The notes beneath the pieces are model-generated. The model saw only the letters and a program-made list of their open reading frames with translations, was not told where the DNA came from and searched no databases. DNA of 57,745 nucleotides from Planctomycetota bacterium. GTDB taxonomy: Bacteria; Planctomycetota; B15-G4. The position numbers were made by a program, and so were the translations under genes. Shown here one piece after another: positions 43,182-52,143 of this stretch. The DNA lies in contig JAJDEQ010000227.1 in assembly GCA_029259695.1 (NCBI GenBank), positions 1 to 57,745 on the forward strand. The letters are read 5' to 3'. The stretch's first letter is position 1. Each line of letters begins with the position of its first letter.

Positions 43182-44305
43182 ACTTCGAGCTCACCGAGGA
43201 ACTCCAGCTCATCAAGGACACGGCGAAGAGCTTCGCCGACGAGGTCGTGGCGCCGACTGCGGCCGCGCGGGACAAGGAACACCGCTTCCCGCTCGACGAG
43301 TTCAAGCGCTCCGCCGAACTCGGGTTCGCCGGCATGCTGGTGCCCGAGGAGTACGGGGGCAGCGAGCTGGGCGCGTTGGTGTTGACCATCGTGATCGAGG
43401 AGATCAGCCGGGCCTGCGCTTCGACCGGCGTCACGCTCAGCGTGCACAACAGCCTGGTCTGCAGCCCGATCCTGCGGCACGGCACGGAGGAGCAGCGCAA
43501 GGAGCTGCTGCCCCGGTTGGCCTCCGGTGAGTGGCTGGGTGCGTACGCGTTGAGCGAAGCCGATGCGGGCAGCGACGCGGCCGCGCTGCGTTGCCGGGCC
43601 ACCCGGGACGGCGACGACTGGATCCTGGACGGCCCCAAGCTGTGGATCACCTCGGGCGACAGCGCCGACTTCTTCGTCGTCTTCGCCCGCGCCGAGGAAG
43701 GGGTCACGGCGTTCATGGTCGAGGCCACGGCACCGGGGTTCTCGGTGGGCAAGGTGGAGCAGAAGCTCGGCATCCGCTCGTCGAGCACGGTCGAGATCCT
43801 GCTCGACAAGGTGCGTGTGTCCGCCAACCGGGTGCTCGGCGCGGTGGGCAAGGGACTCAACATCGCCTTCGACACCCTCGACGGCGGGCGCATCGGCATC
43901 GCGGCCCAGGCCGTCGGCATCACCCAGGCCTGTCTCGATGCGTCGATCAAGTACGCCCAGGAGCGCGAGCAGTTCGGGCGCCCGCTGGCGCGCTTCCAGG
44001 CGGTGCAGTGGAAGGTCGCCCAGATGTCGGCCGACCTGGCTGCCGCGCGCCTCGCGACCCAACGTGCCGCGTGGTTGCGCGACCAGGGCAAGCCGCACAC
44101 GCTCGAAGCCAGCCAGGCCAAGCTGCTGGCGTCGACGCTCTCCAACCGGGCTGCGAACGAAGCGGTGCAGATCCACGGCGGGGCCGGTTACACCACCGAG
44201 TTCCCGGTGGAGCGTTACTTCCGCGACGCTCGCATCACCGAGATCTACGAGGGCACGACCGAGATCCAGCGCTTGGTGATCGCCAGGAACCTGTTCGGTC
44301 GATGA
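43178..44305 (+). CDS. Acyl-CoA dehydrogenase (short-chain type)
   Basis: The 375-residue FAD enzyme has the three-domain ACAD fold: YALSEADAGSDAAALR, LWITSGDSADFFVVF and the C-terminal IYEGTTEIQRLVI with catalytic base Glu358. Short-chain enzymes of this type oxidise butyryl- or branched acyl-CoA and reduce ETF. Start ATG overlaps the previous stop (ATGA) and its stop overlaps the next start (ATGA). Butyryl-CoA is the likeliest substrate given the thiolase and dehydrogenase before it, but sequence alone does not decide. Confidence 0.94.
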   Translation: MNFELTEELQLIKDTAKSFADEVVAPTAAARDKEHRFPLDEFKRSAELGFAGMLVPEEYGGSELGALVLTIVIEEISRACASTGVTLSVHNSLVCSPILRHGTEEQRKELLPRLASGEWLGAYALSEADAGSDAAALRCRATRDGDDWILDGPKLWITSGDSADFFVVFARAEEGVTAFMVEATAPGFSVGKVEQKLGIRSSSTVEILLDKVRVSANRVLGAVGKGLNIAFDTLDGGRIGIAAQAVGITQACLDASIKYAQEREQFGRPLARFQAVQWKVAQMSADLAAARLATQRAAWLRDQGKPHTLEASQAKLLASTLSNRAANEAVQIHGGAGYTTEFPVERYFRDARITEIYEGTTEIQRLVIARNLFGR

Positions 44306-45300
44306 CCGCCGCGACCGAGGCCGACGCGATGGTTCGACCCGAGCGCGATCTCGTGGCACGCGTGCGGGCCGGTGAGAGCATCGCCTGCGCGCGCATGATG
44401 ACCTGGGCCGAGCGCGGCGACGCACGCTTCGCCGCCGTCTACGGCGAGTTCGAGAGCGAACTGGGGCGCGCCCGCCGGATCGGCATCACCGGTCCGCCGG
44501 GTGCGGGCAAGAGCACCCTGGTGGAACGGCTCGCGACCCATTGGCGCGCTCAGGAGCGCACCATCGGCATCGTGGCGGTGGACCCGAGCAGCCCCTTCTC
44601 CGGGGGCGCCCTGCTCGGCGATCGCGTGCGCATGTCGAGCCTCGCGCTGGACAAAGGGGTGTTCATCCGCTCCATGGCGACCCGCGGTGTGTTCGGCGGT
44701 CTGGCCCGGGCGACCGATGACCTGGCCGACGTGCTCGACCTCTACGATCGGGACGACATCCTGCTCGAGACGGTGGGTGTGGGGCAGAGCGAGGTCGACG
44801 TGGCCCGCAGCACCGACCTCACCCTGGTCGTGCTGCACCCCGGCGGGGGTGACACGATCCAGGCCATGAAGGCCGGCTTGATGGAGGTCGCCGACGTGTA
44901 CGTGGTCAACAAGGCCGACATGCCCGGCCTGGAGCAGTTGGTGCACCAGCTCACCGACACACTGGACGTGCGCGACGTCCCGCTCGACGAACGCCCCCCG
45001 ATCCTCACGACGGTCGCGTCGTCCGGTGAGGGCGTGGCCGAGCTGGCGGAGCGCATCGATGCGCTCGACGCCGAGCGCCGCGCATCGGGCAAGCGTGATG
45101 CGCGCCGCGCCGCCAACCTGCGGCTGCGCGTACGGCGCATCGTCGAGGGGCGTCTCCAACACGATATCTGGCAGGAGTCGGGATTGGCGCGCACACTCGA
45201 CGAGCGCGTCGCGGACGGCAGGACGCTGTCCGCCTACGGCCTGGCCGACGAGATCCTCAACGCCTACCGAGAGCGGCGGAACCTGGAGGGACCAGCATGA
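44302..45300 (+). CDS. meaB: MeaB/ArgK-family GTPase, chaperone of a B12-dependent mutase
   Basis: The 332-residue G3E P-loop GTPase has Walker A GPPGAGKST (64-72), VDPSSPFSGGALLGDR, ETVGVGQSEVDV and NKADM. MeaB proteins load and protect adenosylcobalamin in methylmalonyl- and isobutyryl-CoA mutases. It lies directly before the mutase large subunit with ATGA overlaps on both sides. Confidence 0.95.
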   Translation: MTAATEADAMVRPERDLVARVRAGESIACARMMTWAERGDARFAAVYGEFESELGRARRIGITGPPGAGKSTLVERLATHWRAQERTIGIVAVDPSSPFSGGALLGDRVRMSSLALDKGVFIRSMATRGVFGGLARATDDLADVLDLYDRDDILLETVGVGQSEVDVARSTDLTLVVLHPGGGDTIQAMKAGLMEVADVYVVNKADMPGLEQLVHQLTDTLDVRDVPLDERPPILTTVASSGEGVAELAERIDALDAERRASGKRDARRAANLRLRVRRIVEGRLQHDIWQESGLARTLDERVADGRTLSAYGLADEILNAYRERRNLEGPA

Positions 45301-46958
45301 CCACGGTTGATCGCGTCACGAACGCGAGCTTCGAAGCATGGAAGGCCGCCTACGACAGGGCACGTCAGCGCGACGTCCCCTTCGAGACGGTCTCGAGCGC
45401 GCCCGTGCTGCCGCTGACCACGCCGGCCGACCTGTCCGGCACCGACGCCGACGCGGAGATCGGACTGCCGGGGCAGTTCCCCTACACCCGCGGTCCCTAC
45501 GCGAGCATGTACCGCACGCGCTTGTGGACCATGCGGCAGTTCGCCGGCTTCGGCACGTCGATCGACACGAACAAGCGCTACCACTACCTGCTCGACCACG
45601 GGCAGACGGGGCTCAGCGTCGCCTTCGACCTGCCCACGCTCATGGGCTACGACAGCGATCATCCCCGCAGCGAGGGGGAGGTCGGCAAGTGCGGCGTGGC
45701 GATCGCGTCGCTGGCCGACATGGAGACGTTGTTCGACGGCATCCCGCTGTCGGACGTCACCACGTCGATGACGATCAATTCACCGGCGGCGATCATCTGG
45801 GCCATGTACCTGGTGACCGCGCAGAAGCAGGGCACCAAGCTCGATCAGCTCGGCGGCACAACGCAGAACGACATCCTCAAGGAGTACACCGCGCAGAAGG
45901 AGTTCATCTTCCCGCCTGCGCCGTCCATGCGGCTGGTGATCGACACCATGGAGTTCGCCACCAAGCACACGCCGCGCTGGCACCCCGTGTCGGTCTCGGG
46001 CTACCACATCCGCGAGGCGGGCAGCACGGCCGCGCAGGAGCTGGCGTTCACGTTGGCCGACGGCTTCGCCTACGTCGTGGCGGCGATCGAACGCGGCCTC
46101 GACGTCGACTCGTTCGCCCCGCGCCTGTCGTTCTTCTTCAACTCGCACGTGGACTTCTTCGAGGAGATCGCGAAGTTCCGGGCGGCGCGTCGGGTCTACG
46201 CCAAGCGCATGCGCGACAAGTACGGCGCGAAGAACGAGCGCTCGCTGATGTTGCGCTTCCACACCCAGACGGCGGGTTGCAGCCTCACGGCGCAGCAGCC
46301 GCTCAACAACATCGTGCGCACCACCTGGGAGGCCCTGGCCGGCGTCCTGGGCGGCACCCAGAGCCTGCACACCAACTCGATGGACGAGACCCTGGCCCTG
46401 CCCACCGAGCACGCTGCCAAGGTGGCGCTGCGCACCCAGCAGCTGATCGCCTACGAGTCGGGTGTGGCCAACACCATCGATCCGCTTGCGGGCAGCTACT
46501 TCATCGAAGACCTGACGAACAAGATGGAAGCCTCGGCCAACGAGATCTTCGATCAGATCGACGAGCACGGCGGCGTCGTGCCGGCCATCGAGAAGGGCTG
46601 GTTCCAGCGTGAGATCGCTGCGGCGGCCTATCACTACCAGCGTGAACTCGACGCGGGGCAACAGATCATCGTGGGCGTGAACAAGTTCGTGGAGCAGGGA
46701 GACGACACGAAGCTGGACACGCTCTTCATCGGTCCCGAGGCCGAACGTGAGCAGCTCGAACGGCTGGCCAAGGTGCGCAGGGAGCGCAGCCAGGGCGCCG
46801 TCGATGGGGCTCTGGAGCGGATCCGCACCGACGCCGCTTCGAGCGTGAACATGATGCCGGCGTTCATGCAGGCATCCGAGGCGTACTGCACGCTGGGCGA
46901 GATGATCGACGTGCTGCGCGACGAGTTCGGGACCTACACCGAGGCGCCGGCGTTCTGA
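45297..46958 (+). CDS. icmA: B12-dependent acyl-CoA mutase large subunit, isobutyryl-CoA-mutase-like
   Basis: The 553-residue TIM-barrel subunit lacks a B12 domain, which the gene at 46991 supplies. It has the family hallmarks TMRQFAGFG, AFDLPTLMGYDSDHP, TTQNDILKEY and GGTQSLHTNSMDE. Aligned by eye to methylmalonyl-CoA mutase, Tyr89 (in RQYAGF) is Phe82 here, and Arg207 (ten residues after the Gln of IQND) is Gln200. Phe/Gln is the pattern of isobutyryl-CoA mutase, whose split IcmA/IcmB layout has similar lengths. It would convert isobutyryl-CoA and butyryl-CoA. Databases would likely label it methylmalonyl-CoA mutase. ATGA overlap with meaB. Confidence 0.85.
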   Translation: MTTVDRVTNASFEAWKAAYDRARQRDVPFETVSSAPVLPLTTPADLSGTDADAEIGLPGQFPYTRGPYASMYRTRLWTMRQFAGFGTSIDTNKRYHYLLDHGQTGLSVAFDLPTLMGYDSDHPRSEGEVGKCGVAIASLADMETLFDGIPLSDVTTSMTINSPAAIIWAMYLVTAQKQGTKLDQLGGTTQNDILKEYTAQKEFIFPPAPSMRLVIDTMEFATKHTPRWHPVSVSGYHIREAGSTAAQELAFTLADGFAYVVAAIERGLDVDSFAPRLSFFFNSHVDFFEEIAKFRAARRVYAKRMRDKYGAKNERSLMLRFHTQTAGCSLTAQQPLNNIVRTTWEALAGVLGGTQSLHTNSMDETLALPTEHAAKVALRTQQLIAYESGVANTIDPLAGSYFIEDLTNKMEASANEIFDQIDEHGGVVPAIEKGWFQREIAAAAYHYQRELDAGQQIIVGVNKFVEQGDDTKLDTLFIGPEAEREQLERLAKVRRERSQGAVDGALERIRTDAASSVNMMPAFMQASEAYCTLGEMIDVLRDEFGTYTEAPAF

Positions 46959-46990
46959 CGCCCGCGGCGACGAAGAAAGAGGCGCATCAG

Positions 46991-47416
46991 ATGCAAGCGA
47001 GCGAACAGCCGATCCGGGTCCTGGTGGCGAAGCCGGGGCTCGACGGGCACGATCGCGGGGCCAAAGTGGTGGCCGCGGCGCTGCGCGATGCCGGGATGGA
47101 GGTCATCTACGGCGGACTGCACCAGACGGCCGACCGCATCGTCGAGATGGCGATCCAGGAGGACGTGGACGCCGTGGGTCTGTCGATCCTGTCGGGGGCG
47201 CACATGACGCTCTTCCCGAAGGTGCGGGCACTGCTGAGCGAGGCGGGCGGCGGGCACATCCTGCTCACCGGCGGCGGCATCATCCCCCAGGAGGACATGG
47301 ACGCGCTGGCGGAGCAGGGAGTGGGGCGCCTGTTCGGCCCCGGCACGACCCTGCAGCAACTCGTCGACTACATCCGCGACGAGGTGAGCAACCGCCGCGC
47401 GGCGGCGAGGAGCTGA
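46991..47416 (+). CDS. icmB: Cobalamin-binding small subunit of the acyl-CoA mutase
   Basis: The 141-residue B12-binding domain has the base-off/His-on motif GLDGHDRGAKVV (DxHxxG, ligand His20), then SILSGAHMTLFPKV and LTGGGIIPQED. It pairs with the large subunit to form the active mutase. A purine-rich site (AAAGAGG) precedes the ATG 32 bp after the large-subunit stop, the widest gap between two ORFs of this operon. Confidence 0.95.
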   Translation: MQASEQPIRVLVAKPGLDGHDRGAKVVAAALRDAGMEVIYGGLHQTADRIVEMAIQEDVDAVGLSILSGAHMTLFPKVRALLSEAGGGHILLTGGGIIPQEDMDALAEQGVGRLFGPGTTLQQLVDYIRDEVSNRRAAARS

Positions 47417-47417
47417 G

Positions 47418-47774
47418 ATGGCCGGCCACCAACGCAAGACCCAGCCGCACCCGATGCCGGACCAGGAGATCCTGAACATCGACGACGCGGCGGCCTTCCT
47501 GGGGGTCAGCGTGAAGACGTTCAGCAAGGTGCTGCGGGAGGGGGACGTGCCGGGTCGCAAGGTGGGGCGTGAGTGGAAGTTCTCGCGCCAGGCCCTGATC
47601 GACTGGATCGGCACCGCCCGCTCCGAACACTTCCTGGATCACACCGACCACGGCGAGTCGGCGGCGAACGATGGCGCCCGCGCTCCGACGCCACGCCGGG
47701 TCTCTTCCCGCACGACGGGTGGCAGTCGGCGTCGCGGCCGCGCCCCCGATGGCTTCTCCGTGGACGAGCTCTGA
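47418..47774 (+). CDS. Small helix-turn-helix (excisionase/MerR-like) DNA-binding protein
   Basis: The product is 118 residues. A winged HTH of the excisionase-family type covers about 17-65 (ILNIDDAAAFLGVSVKTFSKVLREG, then VPGRKVGREWKFSRQALIDWI), followed by a basic disordered tail (RVSSRTTGGSRRRGRAP). It starts one base after the mutase small-subunit stop, and its own stop overlaps the next ATG. A regulator inside an enzyme operon suggests local control of the pathway, but its sites are unknown. Confidence 0.85.
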   Translation: MAGHQRKTQPHPMPDQEILNIDDAAAFLGVSVKTFSKVLREGDVPGRKVGREWKFSRQALIDWIGTARSEHFLDHTDHGESAANDGARAPTPRRVSSRTTGGSRRRGRAPDGFSVDEL

Positions 47775-48931
47775 TGTCGACCCTCACCGAACACCCCCTC
47801 ACCGAAGAACAGGTCATGCTCGTGGAGGCCGTCCGGGCCTTTGCCCAGGACAAGCTCCTGCCGCAGGCCGTCGAGATCGACCGTGACCGGCGTTTCCCCG
47901 TGGAGACGTTCAAGGAGATCGCCGCGATGGGGCTGCTGGGCCTGCCCATCCCGGAGGAACTCGAGGGCGCCGGGGTCGACACCATGACCTCGACCCTGAT
48001 CATCGAGGAACTGGCGAAGTGCTGCGCGAGTACGGCGCTGGGCGTCGCCGCTCACACGTCGCTCTGCCTCTGGCCGATCTACACCTTCGGGACCGAGGAA
48101 CAGCGCCGCCGCTACGTGCCCGACCTGGCCTCGGGTCGCGTGCTCGGAGCGTTCGGCCTGACCGAACCCAATGCCGGCAGCGACGCGGGCGGGACGCGCA
48201 CGAACGCCGTGCGCGACGGGGACGACTGGGTGCTCAACGGCACCAAGATCTTCATCACCAACGCCAACTACGCCGAGACGTTCGTCGTCACCGCGCGCAC
48301 GGACAAGGACAAACCGACCCACGGCGGCATCTCGTCGTTCATCCTCGAGCGCGGGACGCCCGGATTCGAAATCCACAAGGGTGACGAGAAGCTGGGCATG
48401 CGCGGCAGCGACTGGGGCGAGCTGAGCTTCCAGGACTGCCGGGTGCCCCACAGCCAGATGCTGGGCGCCGAGGGCGAGGGCTTCCCCAACTTCATGAAGA
48501 CCCTCGATGGGGGCCGGGTCGGCATCGCCGCGCTCTCCCTGGGCATCGCCGTCGGGGCCTTCGAGCGCAGCCGGGACTACGCCAAGGAGCGCATCGCCTT
48601 CGGCAAGCCCATCGCCGAGCAGCAGGCCGTGGCCTTCAAACTGGCCGATATGGCGGTGGACATCGAGGCGTCGCGGCACCTCGTGCGGGGGGCAGCCGAG
48701 CTGCGTGACGCAGGCAAGCCCTATGCGCGCGAGGCCGCCATCGCCAAACTGTTCTGCAGTGAGGCGGCCATGCGCATCACCCACGAGGCTATCCAGGTCC
48801 ATGGCGGGTACGGCTATACGGCCGAGTATCACGTCGAACGCATGTACCGCGACGCCAAGTTGTGCACCATTGGTGAAGGCACGAGTGAAGTTCAACGCAT
48901 CGTCATCAGTCGCGACCTGCTCCAGGACTGA
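47774..48931 (+). CDS. Acyl-CoA dehydrogenase, candidate isobutyryl-/butyryl-CoA dehydrogenase
   Basis: The 385-residue ACAD has FGLTEPNAGSDAGGTRT, KIFITNANYAETFVV and C-terminal TIGEGTSEVQRIVIS with catalytic Glu368. It starts in the TGATG overlap with the HTH gene and ends the operon. With the mutase just upstream, one ACAD for the straight and one for the branched C4 acyl-CoA is an attractive reading; which is which cannot be told. Electrons go to ETF. Confidence 0.93.
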   Translation: MSTLTEHPLTEEQVMLVEAVRAFAQDKLLPQAVEIDRDRRFPVETFKEIAAMGLLGLPIPEELEGAGVDTMTSTLIIEELAKCCASTALGVAAHTSLCLWPIYTFGTEEQRRRYVPDLASGRVLGAFGLTEPNAGSDAGGTRTNAVRDGDDWVLNGTKIFITNANYAETFVVTARTDKDKPTHGGISSFILERGTPGFEIHKGDEKLGMRGSDWGELSFQDCRVPHSQMLGAEGEGFPNFMKTLDGGRVGIAALSLGIAVGAFERSRDYAKERIAFGKPIAEQQAVAFKLADMAVDIEASRHLVRGAAELRDAGKPYAREAAIAKLFCSEAAMRITHEAIQVHGGYGYTAEYHVERMYRDAKLCTIGEGTSEVQRIVISRDLLQD

Positions 48932-49002
48932 GCGGCAGACCAGCACGACACTTCCCGGGGCCCGGCCCCACGACAATCCCCACGACGGATCACCAACACC
49001 CT

Positions 49003-51171
49003 GTGAGCGACCAGATGACCGGGCATGACCTCGCCTCTCTCGCGGCGAGCGGACTCGTCGAGGAATTCGAAGCTGCATGGCTCGAGGCGCTGGAGGAGCC
49101 GGCGGATGCCGACGAGTTCCTGCAAGCGCTGTCGGCGCTTCCGGGAGAGCATCGCGGCGGTGCGGCGGCGCCCCTGCTGGCGCTGTTGCTCGAGGCGTAC
49201 CAGCAGCGCGACCGTCACCTCGACGTGATCGTCGTGGCGCGCGAGTTGCATCCCCATCGCCAGAGCCGCGTCGACCTGCGCGAGGCGGTGCGCAAGTCGC
49301 TCGACGGGCTGTACACCGGCGAGGAGTGGTACGAGCTGTTCTCCGGACAGTCGGGCATCAAGGAGGACGGCCCGCTGATCGAGGCGCTCGATCGGTTCGA
49401 GGCGCTGCGCGGCCTGCTCCCGGGGCGCGTCGTGTATCACCGCAGCGGTTGGGGCGAGGGCCTCGTGATCGAGGTGGACCTCTCGGACCAGAGCTTCGCG
49501 GTCGCGTTCCGCGAGGACGGGCTCACACGCAACATGCCCTTCAGCACCGGGCTCGACGTGCTGACCCCGCTCGCGCCCACCGACCTGCGCGCGCGCCTGC
49601 TCACCGAGCTGGAGCAGCTGCAGGCAGAGGCCGCCGAGACGCCGTCGCACCTGGTGCGCGCGGTGGCCAAGCTGCACAAGGGCCGCGCCACGGTGAAGGA
49701 GGTCAAGAAGTGGTTGGCCGGCACCGTGATCGAGGAGAAGTCCTGGAGCGGCTGGTGGAAGAAGTGCAAGACGGCCGCCGTGCACGATCCGTGGCTGGCG
49801 GTCGACAACCCGTCCCGACCGGTGTTCGTCCTGCGCCAGAGGGCGCTGTCGGCCGAGGACGAGTTGCGCGCGGCGATGCAGCGCGCCCGTGGTCTCGCGG
49901 CGCTGCTCGAGGTGGTCGGCGGGCCGCTGTCGCTCGACCCCAACGAAGACATCAAGAAGCAGATGCTCGACCGGCTCGCGGAAGTGCTCGAGTCGGGTAG
50001 CGGGGAACCGCACGACCAGCTCGAGGCCGCGCTGCTGCTCTGGCGGCACGAGGCCTGGACGGAGGAGCGCACCGTCGAGTTGTTCACGCAGTTGCTCGAC
50101 GGCGGCGCCGACTTCATCGACCTGTGTTGCAAGCTCTCGAACAACGGCGCGCGCCGCAGTGCGCTGGACGCGTTCGTCAGGGCACGCCCGCAGCTCTGGT
50201 CCGATGCGGTGATCGGCAACCTGGCACGGCTGCCGATCCCGTTGCTCGATCTCGTGGCCGACCGTCTGGTGGAGGGTGGCCGCGCCGAGGCGCTGGCCAA
50301 CCGCTTCCACATCTTCCTGCTCAGCCCGTCCCGTCAGCCGCTCACGGTGCTGCGACTCGCGCGTCGCGCGGTCGAGGGTCTGTTCAAGGACATCGAGGGG
50401 GCGCCCAGCGTGCCCGAGGTCGTGATGGGCCTGTTGCACCTGGCCGAGACCCAGGCGACCCGCGCCTCGCGCGGCGACAAGCCGGCCAAGGAGGTCATGA
50501 AGCAGTTGATCGAGGTGCTCACCACGCGCAAGGGCGGGTTGGTGAAGCGCTTCGCCACGGAAGGCACGCGCCTCGACCTGGAGCAGGCCATGAGCGTGAT
50601 GGCACGCTGCCGCTCGTTCCCGGACGAGATCAGCGGGGCGCTGACCAAGGCCGTGCACGAGCGCGACCCGGACCTTGTGCCGCGGGACGAGGTGCCCTTC
50701 TGGGAGACGAACGGCATCTTCTGCTCCCACGCGGGTGTGCTCGCACGACAGGAGGAGTACCGCATCCTGCTCGAGGACAAGATCCCCGAGAACAGCGAGA
50801 CCATCGGACGTGCGGCGTCCTACGGCGACCTGTCCGAGAACTTCGAGTGGACCGCCGCGATCGAGCAGCAGCGTCAGCTCACCGAGAAGGCCGCCGCGAT
50901 GGAGGCCGAGCTCAAGCTGGCGCAGGTCATCGAGGAGCAGGAGCTCACGGACGACGTCGTGGCTCCCGGCATGCGGGTCACCTTCAGGCAGGATGGCGAG
51001 AGCAGGACGATCACGATCCTCGGGCCGTGGGATCACGGTGAGGGCATCGTGAGCTACCGCGCTCCGATGGCTGCCGGCATGCTCGGCGCCGGGGTGGGTG
51101 ACTCGGCCATGCTCGAGTTGCCCCAGGGCAACAGTGAGGTGGTGATCGAGGCGATCGAGAAGGCCGTCTGA
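49003..51171 (+). CDS. greA: GreA-type transcript cleavage factor fused to a ~560-residue N-terminal region
   Basis: The product is 722 residues. The last ~160 form a GreA: coiled coil with the catalytic tip GDLSENFEW (acidic Asp609 and Glu612, matching GDLSENAEY of GreA), then the FKBP-like domain (GMRVTFRQDGESRTITIL). The first ~560 are helical, repeat-like (TPR/HEAT-like) and contain a small beta segment (GRVVYHRSGWGEGLVIEVD) resembling a CarD/KOW-type module. A ~720-residue GreA of this design is known in Chlamydiae. It should rescue backtracked RNA polymerase. GTG 49003 is used; ATG 49015 is possible. Confidence 0.88.
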   Translation: MSDQMTGHDLASLAASGLVEEFEAAWLEALEEPADADEFLQALSALPGEHRGGAAAPLLALLLEAYQQRDRHLDVIVVARELHPHRQSRVDLREAVRKSLDGLYTGEEWYELFSGQSGIKEDGPLIEALDRFEALRGLLPGRVVYHRSGWGEGLVIEVDLSDQSFAVAFREDGLTRNMPFSTGLDVLTPLAPTDLRARLLTELEQLQAEAAETPSHLVRAVAKLHKGRATVKEVKKWLAGTVIEEKSWSGWWKKCKTAAVHDPWLAVDNPSRPVFVLRQRALSAEDELRAAMQRARGLAALLEVVGGPLSLDPNEDIKKQMLDRLAEVLESGSGEPHDQLEAALLLWRHEAWTEERTVELFTQLLDGGADFIDLCCKLSNNGARRSALDAFVRARPQLWSDAVIGNLARLPIPLLDLVADRLVEGGRAEALANRFHIFLLSPSRQPLTVLRLARRAVEGLFKDIEGAPSVPEVVMGLLHLAETQATRASRGDKPAKEVMKQLIEVLTTRKGGLVKRFATEGTRLDLEQAMSVMARCRSFPDEISGALTKAVHERDPDLVPRDEVPFWETNGIFCSHAGVLARQEEYRILLEDKIPENSETIGRAASYGDLSENFEWTAAIEQQRQLTEKAAAMEAELKLAQVIEEQELTDDVVAPGMRVTFRQDGESRTITILGPWDHGEGIVSYRAPMAAGMLGAGVGDSAMLELPQGNSEVVIEAIEKAV

Positions 51172-51263
51172 ACGCGGCCCGTGCCACCGGGCTCGCGCCT
51201 CGGGAACCGGGGCCTGCTGGAACCGGGGGCCTCGGGCGGACCGGGCAGCCCGGGACGGGGTGA

Positions 51264-52094
51264 CTAGAGCGTCACACCCAGCACGCCCTTGAGGGCGAGG
51301 CCGGCCAGGATGCTGACCACGAAGAACACGCCCAGGATACCGGGCTCGCCGCCGGGCATCCATCCCAGGTCGCGGGAGGGGTAGCTCAACTCGGCCAGCG
51401 CGACGGGGGAGTCGGACGCGAACTGCGGCTCGCCGGGGAACAGCAAGCCCTCCAGGCTCTTGGTGCGCTTGATCGGCACGCGGCGGGCATCGCCGCCGAC
51501 CGACAGGCCCTTCTCGTAGACCTCGTCGCCCACCTGGAAGCGCAGCACGTGGTCGCCCGGTTGTTCGGCGCGCAGGCGCCAGGCGATGGCGGCATCCGCG
51601 GTGCGCACGGGGCCCGCCTCGAGCACGACGCCGGGCGGGAGTTCGAGCGTCACGTCCTCCACCGCCACGTCGGTGTAGGCCGGATCGAGGCGCACCTTGA
51701 ACAGCTGCACGGTCCCGGGCTCGACGGGGTCGTAGCCGTAGGTGGCCACCAGCTGGATCAGGATCGCCATGAAGGGCACGAACATGACCGCCAGCGGCAG
51801 CAGGTTGTGGCCGAGATAGACCATGTTCTTGGCCAGGATCTTGGCCGTCGACGAGAGCACCGTGCCGATGTCGTCCTTGAACAACCGGATCTCGAGCAGG
51901 TGCACCTTGATGTCGTTCTTGGCGCGCTCGATGCCCTTCTGGTTGCTGGCGTACTTGTAGACCACCATCGCGACGGCGCCGCCGACGATCGACCAGAGCA
52001 GGATGTCGATCCACGCCGACCAGTTCTTCTCGGCTCCGAACGGCGCGAGCAACACGCCGAAGATGGTGGAGAAGAAGGAGTTGAAGGCATTCAT
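51264..52094 (-). CDS. EMC3/TMCO1-like (DUF106) membrane protein
   Basis: The product is 276 residues. TM1 is about 26-46 (IDILLWSIVGGAVAMVVYKY). A charged helical segment follows (SNQKGIERAKNDIKVHLLEI), then TM2 about 96-116, a beta-rich extracytoplasmic domain about 120-245 and TM3 about 252-272. The TM-coiled coil-TM arrangement resembles the EMC3/TMCO1 branch of the Oxa1/YidC superfamily, with an added outer beta domain. It may assist membrane-protein or lipid-linked assembly. It starts the last stretch of a minus-strand block with alkaline-phosphatase-superfamily genes and is convergent with greA (92-bp gap). Confidence 0.7.
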   Translation of the reverse strand: MNAFNSFFSTIFGVLLAPFGAEKNWSAWIDILLWSIVGGAVAMVVYKYASNQKGIERAKNDIKVHLLEIRLFKDDIGTVLSSTAKILAKNMVYLGHNLLPLAVMFVPFMAILIQLVATYGYDPVEPGTVQLFKVRLDPAYTDVAVEDVTLELPPGVVLEAGPVRTADAAIAWRLRAEQPGDHVLRFQVGDEVYEKGLSVGGDARRVPIKRTKSLEGLLFPGEPQFASDSPVALAELSYPSRDLGWMPGGEPGILGVFFVVSILAGLALKGVLGVTL

Positions 52095-52143
52095 GGCGCG
52101 CTGATCCGTTGCACGGCGGCGGACCTGTGGGGCGGGGTGCCCG

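Noticed and set aside
45297..46958. Plain methylmalonyl-CoA mutase annotation
   Set aside because: The two specificity positions read Phe and Gln rather than Tyr and Arg, so isobutyryl-CoA mutase is the better call.
48892..52014. A 3.1-kb open frame on the minus strand antisense to the GreA fusion
   Set aside because: It lies opposite a well-supported gene, its translation is His/Arg/Gly-rich without domains, and such mirror frames are expected at this GC content. The same holds for long antisense frames at 32311-35223 and 54175-56925.
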